The notes under the pieces were generated by a model. It made no database searches. It had not been told where the DNA came from and saw nothing but the letters and a program-made list of their open reading frames with translations. Below, in pieces: positions 14,901 through 25,069 of a stretch of DNA of 34,761 nt (position 1 is its first letter; every line of letters begins with the position of its first letter). The translations under genes were made by a program, and so were the position numbers. Source of the stretch: RYN-428 sp035551995 (GTDB lineage Bacteria; Planctomycetota; Phycisphaerae; Tepidisphaerales; Tepidisphaeraceae). The stretch is from the NCBI GenBank assembly GCA_035551995.1, contig DASZME010000090.1, positions 1-34,761 on the forward strand, in the 5' to 3' direction.

Positions 14901-15930
14901 CCATCGCCGGCGCCGGACCGCAACCCGCCAGCCGATACATAGATTGCATCACGGCCACCCCGTCGCGCATCGTCGCGCGATGCCTTATTTCATCGGCGTT
15001 CAGCCAGTCAGTCGGCGGTACGGTGGCGTTGATGTCGCCGAAGGTCATCTCGACTTTGAACGGCGCCTGCTTGCCCTCGGGCTCGGGCTGAAAGTGGACG
15101 CGAAGGGCGTCGATCCGGCCCGACATATGATGGCGTTCCCAAAACTCCCGCGGCTGCTCCCAGAGCATCGCCCGCACGTCGCGGCCGAAATCAAAATCAT
15201 GCAGCACCACGTCCACCGGACCGCCGGCGATCGAAGCGCGGCCGGTGGCCCACGGGCCCACGCCTTCGCTGCCGCGCGCTTGCAGATCAAAACGAAACGT
15301 CCCCGGCTCGGGGAGCGGCGCCAATTGCCCGTCGAGCGCCTCGTAGCCAATCGGAATCAGCTGCCCGTCGCGCACTTCGCTGATCTCGACGCGGGCGTTG
15401 CGCACCATGACCGCCGGCAATGGCGGGCCACCGGCTAACGACGGCGCCGGCTTGAAACGCTTGCCGCGAACCAGGCGGAAAAAATTCCATTCGTGCGTTT
15501 GCGGATTTTCCGTCAGGTGAACGTGCGGTTTTTGCGCGATGATCTGCCCGGCTTCGATCTGGCCGCGAATGATCTTGGCCGGGTCGTACGTCAGCAAAAA
15601 AGTCTGGGCGGAAAAGATGAGCGAGTCGGGCTGACGGCCGTCATCGACATAGACGGCGACCCCTTCCAGGCGCAACCCCTCGAAGATCGACAGCGTGGCC
15701 GAGTGTACCGTTACGCGTCCGCCGATGAGGCCGGACAAATAATCCTCGGCCATTTGCCGGACGTGATCGGCGTTGGTGACGTAGTTGTAGCCGGTGATGA
15801 GCATCGTGAAGATGACGAGCAGCGCGACCATGGCATATCGGCGGAATCGCCCGCACCGCGGTCGAAACGGATGCCCGTACCGCCAGGAGCGGCCGGAGAG
15901 GGGTTCGATGCTCACGCAAAATCGCGACAT
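11905..15930 (-). CDS. Giant AsmA-like envelope protein
   Basis: 1341 aa. One membrane anchor at about 34-53 (MVALLVIFTMLITGYNYV) follows a basic cytoplasmic start; the rest is a long, mostly beta periplasmic region with repeated 'V.G.V...DG' units. The early part (YLSGLIGGRVTVHSATLSIF, LRLEGVAVY) and the late part (FKLGSARYSVEGQVINFEHI, DFKTKKVHMSFTTD, RGTIQEPKV) match AsmA/TamB-type bridge-like proteins thought to carry phospholipids to, or help assemble, the outer membrane. It is one of the longest genes here with no internal break. It overlaps the glycosyltransferase gene by 19 nt, so the two are probably made together for envelope building. Function is inferred from family resemblance; domain edges are approximate. 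Confidence 0.85.
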   Translation of the reverse strand: MSRFCVSIEPLSGRSWRYGHPFRPRCGRFRRYAMVALLVIFTMLITGYNYVTNADHVRQMAEDYLSGLIGGRVTVHSATLSIFEGLRLEGVAVYVDDGRQPDSLIFSAQTFLLTYDPAKIIRGQIEAGQIIAQKPHVHLTENPQTHEWNFFRLVRGKRFKPAPSLAGGPPLPAVMVRNARVEISEVRDGQLIPIGYEALDGQLAPLPEPGTFRFDLQARGSEGVGPWATGRASIAGGPVDVVLHDFDFGRDVRAMLWEQPREFWERHHMSGRIDALRVHFQPEPEGKQAPFKVEMTFGDINATVPPTDWLNADEIRHRATMRDGVAVMQSMYRLAGCGPAPAMAALTSGDMGPAMPASAPASAADAIAALVGPSSFELQKGSGTFVFTNAGVELQNVTGRIEGNAFLINARLDGYSPEAPFSVTLRSLDNETLQIPSTPRYLTSLPPMVRDIYTMVQADGRCTMKVKVQRAAIAARPMIEGQVDIVDGVFSSVFFPYPLRQTTGRITFGYDKQARADFVHVVGMRGRGVAGGPNQDSWVTLSADVGPLGPEYPDPNAVIRVAGTNVSSEPSLFKAFPPEVREPLKIFDADHTGNFPTFHGDFSTTVLHRAGWAWRWSFDTDLHLDDASGKIVGFPYFLDHVAADVQVRDGYCDIINAHARRGEASLRVDGRVNWRPMTPPDTPPQDPNITSDVHVKVTGLPIDKELLAALPPTHAIWIKRIGLGGKLDVEGRVFQGLPDPARPGAVVDPMDVRFDLGISLHDGTLWPANGTFGISDASGTARLTPDSIEIHRMHGRRGAADFSGDGAIRWPAGAPELAFRIKADDLALDASLYAMLPADARDAWDQIQPHGVVDADMSLRAVVDDDGKPIAFPGPASLTLATRPKTLPEQAAAPAAFSNVPFGFNGVFRPKGMSVTINALPYRLDDVNGVVTISPGKVTIENVTARHGGATLTASGTGVAGDRETWTLRLSGKNLKIDPEFRKAMPATVISLLDAVKLSGNVDFDFPQLVYRSTGLLSGPPAPSVQLASTSAPPLASVRPASPQDAVDIDLTSVIALKKCALDLGVPMTDAWGTLHVGVTVRDGKLSTVNGDLENTSVMASGRRLTDITLHIAKPADRPELFIEKAHGILADGQLAGEAHLSFPDDGPTRYLLSIVLRNADIKEVAPDSDKNLRGELTASLTLEGSWGSTGAAPASRRGRGDVLVSGKELYHLPLLMGLFQVTNLSLPIATPFKLGSARYSVEGQVINFEHIELKSDNMSMVGGGSLDFKTKKVHMSFTTDNPNGFKLPFINDFWNNARGELMRINVRGTIQEPKVQANAFGTFTTTVDEVFRGEGKKEGR

Positions 15931-17336
15931 GAGGTTCTATTGTCCCCGCGAATCGCGCACGCCGCCAGCACCGCCAGCGCCGGCTCGGCCGGCACGCGAT
16001 AGCGCAGCGAGCCGACCGTCAGCGCATGCACGACCGTCAAATAGATCGCCGGCAAAAGCAGAAACGTCTTGGTCGATCGCGATGGGCTTCCTTTCCATAA
16101 TCCCCAAAGCACAAGCAGATCGAACGGCGCCGAATAACATAAAAGAGCTGTCCGATAAACAGAACCGCCAAATTGCGCGCTCAGCGGAACCGGCGACCAC
16201 GTCCGAACCGCCTTGGCGATGATCAACTCCACCACCCGGCGCGGATGAGCGACTGCAAACCCCATCGCTCGTTGTTCCAGGTAATTCGATCGACTGATTT
16301 CGTCCATCTGCCGCAGTCCCGGCATTTCCTTTACGAAGCTCTGGTCGCTGGCGCCGGTGGCATTGGCGTTATAGCCGTCGTAGAGCGTAAAACCCGCATT
16401 GGTATCGGTCCAAATCAGGTGATGCAGCGCTCCGAGGTTTCGCAGCGCCCAAGGCGTTAAAACCACGACAACTAAAATCGTCGTCGTCGCGCCGACGGTG
16501 ATGATCCGGCGAGCGATGGGGCGCGGCCTGGGGAATGATTGATACGCGAGCCCTTCCTGGCGGTTCGCGACGACCGCCCCGATCCCCAGCGCCACCGGCA
16601 ATCCCGCCGCCGAGGGCCGGACAAGAACCGAAAGGGCGAGAACGATGCCGCCGATCAAGCCCAACCACGGAACGGCTTTTGCGCGAGACGCGCTTCTATT
16701 TCTTCCGCCCGGTCGCCAGTCGCTAAAACCGGTGTAGACGAGGAGCATTCCCCACGTCAGCATCGCCACGAAAATCGTTTCCGAAAGCAGGAGGCCGCAG
16801 AAGTAGACCAGAAGCGGATTGCACGCCGCGATGACGGCGGCGATGAACGGCAGCCCCCGCGCTTTGGGCGCGATTCGCCGCGCGATGAGGAAGACGGCCA
16901 AAATGGTGGACGTATCGACCATCGCCTGAACCGCGCGGGCCGCCCGCGCATTGGCGCCGCACGCCGCGAGAAACAGCGGATAGCCCGGCGCGCGAAACGC
17001 GTAGACCCTGTCGGAAAAGCGCGGATCGATGAAGGAAAGGCCGTTGCCGTGAAGGAGATTTTGGGCAAGGGAGAGGTACTCGATCTGATCGGGAAGTGAT
17101 TGGAGCGCGGAGGAGGAGGTTGGTCGGGAGAACGCCCAGCCCAGACGCAAGATCAAGGCAAATAGTAGAAGCAGACAGACATGGGCACAACGCGATGTCG
17201 TGGTGAGGTGTCGCGAGGGGAGCGGGCGGTTCGTGGAGATTTCGGCATCTGCCGCTCCCTTTCTTTTCGAGGCCGAGGGCTGCGGTGAGGGTGAAGCGTG
17301 AACACCTGGAGACGATCGCTTTCCGAAAATCGCCAC
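15912..17336 (-). CDS. GT39/ArnT-type membrane glycosyltransferase
   Basis: About 474 aa with many membrane segments, from the first (VCLLLLFALILRLGWAF) to the last near TVVHALTVGSLRYRVP. After the first membrane segment comes a periplasmic loop with DQIEYLSLAQNLLHGNG, containing the acidic residue typical of PMT/ArnT (GT39/GT83) enzymes, then FRAPGYPLF. Such enzymes move a sugar from a polyprenyl-phosphate donor to lipid A or protein on the outer side of the inner membrane. The start is uncertain: GTG 17336 has GGAGG 4 nt upstream, while an ATG at 17429 would code through a dispersed repeat. Even from 17336 part of the N-terminal tail is repeat-derived. Downstream overlap with the AsmA-like gene implies a shared envelope task. 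Confidence 0.85.
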   Translation of the reverse strand: MAIFGKRSSPGVHASPSPQPSASKRKGAADAEISTNRPLPSRHLTTTSRCAHVCLLLLFALILRLGWAFSRPTSSSALQSLPDQIEYLSLAQNLLHGNGLSFIDPRFSDRVYAFRAPGYPLFLAACGANARAARAVQAMVDTSTILAVFLIARRIAPKARGLPFIAAVIAACNPLLVYFCGLLLSETIFVAMLTWGMLLVYTGFSDWRPGGRNRSASRAKAVPWLGLIGGIVLALSVLVRPSAAGLPVALGIGAVVANRQEGLAYQSFPRPRPIARRIITVGATTTILVVVVLTPWALRNLGALHHLIWTDTNAGFTLYDGYNANATGASDQSFVKEMPGLRQMDEISRSNYLEQRAMGFAVAHPRRVVELIIAKAVRTWSPVPLSAQFGGSVYRTALLCYSAPFDLLVLWGLWKGSPSRSTKTFLLLPAIYLTVVHALTVGSLRYRVPAEPALAVLAACAIRGDNRTSCRDFA

Positions 17337-17412
17337 GCGGCCTCCTTCGTTTCTCACTGTCCTTGCAAACCACGCCGGACCCTCACCCCAGCCCTCTTTC
17401 TGAAAGGAAGGT
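17258..17412. repeat. Two inverted copies of a CCCTCACCC-type dispersed repeat
   Basis: Near 17258-17293 the plus strand reads GAGGGCTGCGGTGAGGGTG. At about 17380-17412 the opposite sense, CCCTCACCCCAGCCCTC, is followed by a TTTCTGAAAGGAAGG hairpin. These resemble the common GGGTTGGGGTGAGGG intergenic repeat of many bacteria. They overlap the start region of the glycosyltransferase gene. Confidence 0.65.
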
Positions 17413-17458
17413 GGAGCCGGAGATGTCATCGACCGCTGACTGGAACTCTCGCGGACGG

Positions 17459-18211
17459 CTAAAGCGCGCTCGTGTCAATCCCCATCGCGTCGGCCATCAG
17501 TTCGGCGATGTGGCGGGTTTTGACGGACATTCCCTGCCGGTTGCACATGCCTGAAATATTCATCGTGCAGCCGGCGTCGTTGCAGACGAGGGTCCTGGCG
17601 CCGGTGGCGGCGATGCACTGGACCTTGTCTTCGACGATCGCGCCGCTGATGGCCGGGTATTTCATGGCGAAAGTTCCACCGAAACCGCAGCATTGATCGG
17701 TTTTTTCCATGCCGCGAAAATCGACGTTGCCGAGTTGCTTCAGCAAGCGCACGCCCTCATCCTTCACGCCGATGCCGCGCAGATGGCATGTGTAGTGGTA
17801 GGTGATCGATTGCTCGCGCGGCAAGGCGTATTTTGAAAGATCGGCCTTCAGCACCTTGTCGAGAAATTCCACGAACTCATACGTTCGGCTCACCACCTTC
17901 TTCATGCGCGGACCCCAGTGCGGGTCGTCATGAAGCAACTCGTGATACTGCTCGCGCACCATCGCGCAGCAGCTTCCGCTTGGCGTGACCAGGTATTCGC
18001 TCGACTCGAAAATCTCGATAAAGCGTTTGGCTAAATCGCGGGCCTCGGCGTGAAAACCGTTGTTGAAGAACGGTTGGCCGCAACAGGTCTGGGCCTCGGG
18101 AAACGTGACGTTGCAGCCGAGCCGTTCCAGAATCCGAGTGACGGCGACGCCGACGTGCGGATAAAACTGGTCGGTCAGGCAAGTGACAAAGAGCGCGACA
18201 TTTTTGGCCAT
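17459..18211 (-). CDS. LutA/YkgE-like Fe-S (CCG-domain) protein
   Basis: 250 aa from ATG 18211. Two cysteine-rich CCG domains are visible: CLTDQFYPHVG...CCGQPFFNNG (first half) and YTCHL...QCCGFGGTFAMKYP (second half), plus SGSCCAM between them. This pattern is shared by LutA (lactate oxidation), GlpC and heterodisulfide reductase subunit B; overall length and order fit LutA. In the usual system LutA works with LutB and LutC to oxidise L-lactate to pyruvate in the cytoplasm. Neither partner is in the window, so either they lie elsewhere or this protein serves another oxidoreductase. The UPF0045 gene is 45 bp upstream on the same strand. No clear ribosome site; the start was chosen by family N-terminus (KNVALFVTC). 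Confidence 0.88.
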   Translation of the reverse strand: MAKNVALFVTCLTDQFYPHVGVAVTRILERLGCNVTFPEAQTCCGQPFFNNGFHAEARDLAKRFIEIFESSEYLVTPSGSCCAMVREQYHELLHDDPHWGPRMKKVVSRTYEFVEFLDKVLKADLSKYALPREQSITYHYTCHLRGIGVKDEGVRLLKQLGNVDFRGMEKTDQCCGFGGTFAMKYPAISGAIVEDKVQCIAATGARTLVCNDAGCTMNISGMCNRQGMSVKTRHIAELMADAMGIDTSAL

Positions 18212-18256
18212 GGCGCCGAACAGCGTATGCGGCAATCGCGGGAAAACAAGCGGCCG

Positions 18257-18565
18257 CTATTTGCTGAGCGTGCGACCCACCTTGTCCTCCACCGATTTCA
18301 CCTTGGCTTCGATCGATCCCGAATGTCCTTTTCGCCAGTCCATCTTGATCGTGCAGGCGATTCGATTGCAGTCGCCGGCCAATGCTTCGTGACACTGCTT
18401 AAAGACCGCCATGACCTCATCCCATTCCCCTTCGACGCAGGTGCCGAGGGGGCCGAGTTTATAGGGCAAGCCGCTGCGGTCGATCACGTCGAGCACGCGC
18501 GCCACGTATTGCCCGACGCTCTCCCCTTTATCCATCGGCCAGATGCTGATTTCAGCCAATAACAT
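18257..18565 (-). CDS. UPF0045/MTH1187-type thiamine-binding protein
   Basis: 102 aa from ATG 18565, with GGAG 9 nt upstream; a longer in-frame form reaching 18628 lacks family similarity at its N-terminus. Signature segments: LLAEISIWPMDKGESVGQYVARVL, GLPYKLGPLGTCVEG and KMDWRKG. Members fold as ferredoxin-like beta-alpha units and bind thiamine or its HMP part in the cytoplasm (YkoF relatives). Likely cotranscribed with the LutA-like gene. No thiamine transporter or TPP riboswitch is seen nearby. Confidence 0.9.
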   Translation of the reverse strand: MLLAEISIWPMDKGESVGQYVARVLDVIDRSGLPYKLGPLGTCVEGEWDEVMAVFKQCHEALAGDCNRIACTIKMDWRKGHSGSIEAKVKSVEDKVGRTLSK

Positions 18566-18687
18566 TGGATGTCGCTCCAGGAAGGCCCCCAGCCATGGGC
18601 ACGCTCTCGACGCTTCGGCGCCGAACAATAAGGCCGATTCTCGCTTTATCGCCGTTCAGTTTCTAACCGGGCGGCCAATAAAGTGTC

Positions 18688-18693
18688 TATAAT
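18688..18693 (+). promoter_or_regulatory. -10 box of the Gly/Tyr-rich exported protein gene
   Basis: Exact TATAAT 30 bp before the ATG at 18723, in an AT-rich stretch between divergent genes. A matching -35 is not clear (AACCGG at the expected place). Confidence 0.4.
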
Positions 18694-18722
18694 GACTATA
18701 GTTAATGACTCGGAGGAATCAC

Positions 18723-19946
18723 ATGGAAAAGAAAAACAAAGCGGGGATCCGCGGCTTACTTGCACTCGCGCTGCCGATGCTGATTCCGGCGGCCGCGATG
18801 GCTGAGCCTCTGGTGCTCGAGGCGCAGTCGTCGACGCCGGCCGCGACAACGCAGCCAGTATCGGCACAGATGCCGGCGGTCGATCCGCAGCTTCAAAATG
18901 AAAAGATTCTGGTGCTGCCGTTTCAGCCTGTCGATCCCGGCGAAACCAAGCCCTGGATCGGCAAATCGATTCAGCAGAGCATGGTCGCCGATCTGATGGC
19001 GTTTGCCCCGGACCGGGTGATTACCGCCGACCAATTTGCCGTGAGCGTGGAAGCGGCTATCGATTTGGGACGGGAGCATGGAGCGCGATATGTCATCGCG
19101 GGCGGCTACTTGTCCACCGAACACGAGCTTCGCGTCACCGGTCAATTGCTTGACGCGCAGACCGGGAAAGCGGTGACGGGCCTTAAAGTGACCGGCGATC
19201 TATCCCAGGTCTTCCATATGGAAGATGGATTGGCGATGCAGGTGAGAGCGCGACTATTTCCTGCGTCGATGGAAGCTCCGCCGACTGGCGGCTCGCCGCA
19301 AGTCCCGACGTCGGGGTCGGGGGCGGATATGGTGGCGGTTCCCCAGCCGCAACAGTCGGCGACCGCCACAGCGGCCGCCATTCGTAATGAGGCCGGCGTA
19401 TATGCCGCGCAGCCCACGCCGTACTACAGTTCCTACGCCACGGCTCCCGCTCCCGTCGCGTATGGCGCCGGCCCCGGTGCGTATACCTACTATCCGACTC
19501 CCGCGTACGATTATGGCGACTACGGTTATCCCGATTATTACGGCTACTACCCCTACTACGGCGGTTATCCCTATTACTCGGACTTCGGAGTCGGCTTAGG
19601 GTTCTACTACGGCGGAGTATGGCACGGTGGTTATGGACATGGCTACCATCATGACGGTTACTACGGCGGCCACGGCGGCTATGGCGGTCATGTCGGAGGC
19701 CGCGCCATTACCGGCGGCGTCGGGACTTACCGGGGCGGCGCCGGCTATTCCGGAGGCTACTCATCCGCACATTCCTATGCGGCCCCTTATCGTTCACAAC
19801 CGTTTTATTCCCACAGCTCGTTCGGCCGCGCCGGCGGCATGAGCGCCTTCCGCGGCGGCGGTTTCTCCGGCCACTCGTTCGGCGGCGGCGGCGGATCGTT
19901 CCACGGCGGCGGCGCCGGACACGCTGGCGGCGGCGGTCACCGGTAG
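18723..19946 (+). CDS. Exported protein with TolB/FlgO-like domain and Gly/Tyr/His-rich tail
   Basis: 407 aa; CGGAGG 6-9 nt before ATG 18723 decides the start. A signal peptide (LALALPMLIPAAAMA) ends near 28. Residues about 60-175 form one folded domain starting KILVLPFQPVDPGETKPWIG, with IQQSMVADLM, AARYVIAGGY-like ARYVIAGGYLST and VTGQLLDAQTGKAV. This is the layout of FlgO/LpoB/CsgG-like and TolB N-terminal domains that gauge or assemble surface structures. From about 235 the tail is Tyr/Pro-rich (about 235-300), then Gly/His-rich to the C-terminus, with no hydrophobic anchor. Such tails bind metals, self-associate or stick to surfaces. Base composition stays like its neighbours. It is closed by a hairpin at 19978-19999. 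Function unknown. Confidence 0.85.
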   Translation: MEKKNKAGIRGLLALALPMLIPAAAMAEPLVLEAQSSTPAATTQPVSAQMPAVDPQLQNEKILVLPFQPVDPGETKPWIGKSIQQSMVADLMAFAPDRVITADQFAVSVEAAIDLGREHGARYVIAGGYLSTEHELRVTGQLLDAQTGKAVTGLKVTGDLSQVFHMEDGLAMQVRARLFPASMEAPPTGGSPQVPTSGSGADMVAVPQPQQSATATAAAIRNEAGVYAAQPTPYYSSYATAPAPVAYGAGPGAYTYYPTPAYDYGDYGYPDYYGYYPYYGGYPYYSDFGVGLGFYYGGVWHGGYGHGYHHDGYYGGHGGYGGHVGGRAITGGVGTYRGGAGYSGGYSSAHSYAAPYRSQPFYSHSSFGRAGGMSAFRGGGFSGHSFGGGGGSFHGGGAGHAGGGGHR

Positions 19947-19977
19947 CGTTTCTATTCCCATCTCATCTAAGAAAACG

Positions 19978-19999
19978 CCCATCGTGCTTGCACGATGGG
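19978..19999 (+). terminator. Terminator after the Gly/Tyr-rich protein gene
   Basis: CCCATCGTGC at 19978-19987 pairs with GCACGATGGG at 19990-19999, then TATTTTCG; A-rich AAGAAAA precedes it, so it may work in both directions for the convergent genes. Confidence 0.8.
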
Positions 20000-20060
20000 T
20001 ATTTTCGTAATTTCACAATATCGCGCCCGACGGCTATCAGAGGTTTCTTCAATCCGTATA

Positions 20061-20103
20061 GCTTGCGCGATTGGAGAATCATCTCAATCCCAATCGCGCA
20101 AGC
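20061..20103 (-). terminator. Hairpin after aconitase
   Basis: GCTTGCGCGATTGG (20061-20074) is a perfect 14-bp complement of CCAATCGCGCAAGC (20090-20103), with a 15-nt loop. It lies 17 bp past the acnA stop. No T-run follows on the minus strand, so it may protect mRNA ends or need Rho rather than be a simple terminator. Confidence 0.55.
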
Positions 20104-20120
20104 AATCACTTTCGATCCCC

Positions 20121-22970
<2,850 letters not shown>

Positions 22971-23086
22971 GATGAAATTGGGGTAAAAATTTCTCGATGA
23001 TTTCGAAGCGGCTGGGTTCCGGTCGCCGCGCCGTTTTAAGACAAGGGGCGGATTCTATGGGCGCGGCATACGACTCACAAGCACAA

Positions 23087-23131
23087 CGACTCCGCGATCG
23101 TTTCCCATGCCGGGAAACTATCGCGGAGTCG
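23087..23131 (-). promoter_or_regulatory. Long hairpin between the small exported protein and acnA
   Basis: CGACTCCGCGAT (23087-23098) pairs with ATCGCGGAGTCG (23120-23131). After one mismatch GTTTCCC (23100-23106) pairs with GGGAAAC (23112-23118), giving 19 pairs and a 5-nt loop. It lies 37 bp past the small gene's stop and 117 bp before acnA. No good T-run follows, so it may be a terminator, an RNA-processing site or part of acnA control. Confidence 0.65.
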
Positions 23132-23167
23132 CAGATTGTTCGCGTTTGCGAAAGTCGCCTGAGCCGT

Positions 23168-23536
23168 TTACTTGGCGGCGGGAGCGTCGGGCTTCTTTTC
23201 GCCGGCCGGGGCGGCTGGCGCGGTTGTCTGAGCCGCGACCAGCGTCGCGACGTGGTCAACCGCGGTCACTTCGACGTATTCGTCGGCCTTGAGCGCCTTC
23301 TGGGCCTCTTCGGCGGTGACGTCTTTCCCGTCGATCGTATACTTAGTTTTGTCGTCGACCTTGATTTTGTGCTCTTTGCCAGTCCCTTTGGCGCCGCCCT
23401 TGACGATCAACTCCTTACCGTCGAAGCTGATGAAATGGCCGGGGTGCGGCTTGGGAGCCTTGGCGTCGGCGGCGCTGGCTGAGCCGATAAAGGACAATAA
23501 CGCCAGCGATGTCACGAGAGCGATTGCGTACTTCAT
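23168..23536 (-). CDS. Small exported protein, unknown function
   Basis: 122 aa from ATG 23536, fixed by AGGAG 8 nt upstream. Signal peptide MKYAIALVTSLALLSFIGSASA ends near 22 with an ASA cleavage site. The mature part has one small beta-rich domain (KPHPGHFISFDGKELIVKGG, HKIKVDDKTKYTIDGKDVT, EYVEVTAV). It reads like the one-domain OB-type proteins (DUF5666-like) that carry an added charge or metal role; I do not recognise the family firmly. The tail is Ala/Pro/Lys-rich. Single gene with its own leader. Confidence 0.8.
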   Translation of the reverse strand: MKYAIALVTSLALLSFIGSASAADAKAPKPHPGHFISFDGKELIVKGGAKGTGKEHKIKVDDKTKYTIDGKDVTAEEAQKALKADEYVEVTAVDHVATLVAAQTTAPAAPAGEKKPDAPAAK

Positions 23537-23696
23537 CTTGAATCTCCTGGCCGGTTTGCGTCGGCCGAATGGTTGTATGTCTCCGATGAGATGCGAGCCG
23601 CGACACCGCGACAACGGCGCCCATTGGATTTCCGTGCTTATATAACGACGCCGGCGCCGGAATGTTGCGACGGGCGGATTTTCTTGTACAACCGTG

Positions 23697-24638
23697 TCAG
23701 GCGTTAACCACGGCCAATCGCTTCAACGATCGCGGCGGCTCGAAAGAAACGTCTTCCTGAATCACCGTCCGAAGCTCCACGTCGCCGCCGAAGTCGCGCT
23801 TCAGCCGATCGATCAGCGCCTGCACCAAATGTTCGGGCGCGCTGGCGCCGGCCGTGACCATGACCGTTTCGACGCCGGGGAACCATGCCGGGTCCAGTTC
23901 GGATTGATCGTCGATCAAATGGGCGGCTTTGCCCATTTCGTGGGCGCGCTCGACAAGGCGGAGCGAATTCGAGCTGTTCTTGCTCCCGATGACCAAAACC
24001 AAATCCGCCTCGCTCCCAAGCTCGGCGACCGCATTTTGCCGATTGGTCGTGGCGTAACAGATGTCCTCCTTGGGCGGCGCCTTGGCGTTGGGGAATCGCG
24101 CCTTAAGAGCGGAAATGATCCGCGATGCGTCGGAAATACTCAGCGTGGTTTGCGTGACATACGCCAGCTTGTTCGGATCTTGCACGACGAGATTCGCAAC
24201 CTCTTCCGGCGATTCCACGACGGTAATATGATCCGGCGCCTCCCCCACCGTTCCAACCGCTTCGTCATGCTTGCGATGTCCGATGAACAAAATCTGATAC
24301 CCGTCTTTCGCGAATCGAAGCACTTCCAGATGCACCTTGGTCACCAGCGGGCAGGTGGCATCCACTTCAATCAGGTTTCGCCCTTTGGATTCCTGGCGGA
24401 TTTTTGGCGAAACGCCATGAGCGCTATAGACGACCAGGCCGCCGGAAGGAACCTCGCTCATCGAATCGACAAAAGTGACGCCGCGTTCGCGGAATCCGTC
24501 CACCACATGGCGGTTATGCACGATCTCGTGAAACACATACACCGGTGGCCCCTTGAGCTTGAGCACCTGGTCGACGACGTCGATGGCCATATTGACGCCG
24601 GCACAAAAACCACGGGGGTTGGCGAGTAAAATCTTCAT
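23697..24638 (-). CDS. ispH: 4-hydroxy-3-methylbut-2-enyl diphosphate reductase
   Basis: 313 aa from ATG 24638; the open frame upstream to 24761 is not family sequence. It makes IPP and DMAPP from HMBPP, the last step of the MEP isoprenoid pathway, with a 4Fe-4S cluster in the cytoplasm. Cluster cysteines C12 (RGFCAGV), C96 (DATCPLV) and C194 (DICYATTNRQNA) are all present, as are substrate residues H41 (FHEIVHN), H74 (YSAHGVSP), H124 and E126 (GHRKHDEAVGT), and VTAGASAPE near the C-terminus. No other MEP gene is adjacent. GAGAAA about 10 nt upstream is a weak ribosome site. Confidence 0.97.
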   Translation of the reverse strand: MKILLANPRGFCAGVNMAIDVVDQVLKLKGPPVYVFHEIVHNRHVVDGFRERGVTFVDSMSEVPSGGLVVYSAHGVSPKIRQESKGRNLIEVDATCPLVTKVHLEVLRFAKDGYQILFIGHRKHDEAVGTVGEAPDHITVVESPEEVANLVVQDPNKLAYVTQTTLSISDASRIISALKARFPNAKAPPKEDICYATTNRQNAVAELGSEADLVLVIGSKNSSNSLRLVERAHEMGKAAHLIDDQSELDPAWFPGVETVMVTAGASAPEHLVQALIDRLKRDFGGDVELRTVIQEDVSFEPPRSLKRLAVVNA

Positions 24639-24839
24639 TTTCGTCGTTTCTCGGCGCCGTAGCGATCCTGCCCGGGGCCGGTCGATGATCCTTGCGCGAG
24701 CGGGCAGCCGTGCCGCACTCTTATATCGCATTAATATCGTTATTTTTCGTCTGTCGTCCACAGTTGTAAGCGACCCTTGGTCGATTTGCGGTCTCGATCG
24801 GCGTGAGCGTGACCTGAGCGGGAGCGGGGGAGCCGAATA

Positions 24840-25041
24840 CGTTGAACGTGCCTCCTTCGGCCGTTTCCAGTTTCCCCGTCAACCCGCGCGCCTCGCCGCG
24901 CGCTCCGCCGGCGCGCGGATGTTCCGCGGCTTCCTTGGCGCGCTTTTCGCCGCGTCCCGTGACGATAACATTTGCCGCCTCGCGCGCAAGCGTCGTCGCG
25001 ATGGCCATGCCGATGCCGACGGTGCTTTCTGTTACCGCCAT
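24840..25041 (-). pseudogene. Remnant of a short-chain dehydrogenase gene
   Basis: The frame beginning at 25041 reads VTESTVGIGMAIATTLAREA, then NVIVTGRGEKRAKEAAEH and ARGEARGLTGKLETAEG. This is the N-terminal Rossmann unit of an SDR enzyme (normally TGxxxGIGxAIA, then a second beta strand ending in .GR). The first TG Gly is Glu here, the lead-in 'KVALVTG' strand is shortened to a few residues, and nothing resembling the catalytic Tyr-x3-Lys part follows. The rest of the frame to 24721 does not look like an SDR. So a 5' fragment survives between ispH and the transglutaminase-like gene, left by deletion or rearrangement. The bases 24639-24839 hold no other gene I can support. Confidence 0.65.
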
Positions 25042-25069
25042 CTCCGATCCATCGAAAGATTCCTATTCG

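Noticed and set aside
13261..15438. 725-aa plus-strand frame opposite the AsmA-like gene
   Set aside because: Arg/Gly/His-rich shadow without a domain; the minus-strand 1341-aa gene explains the region.
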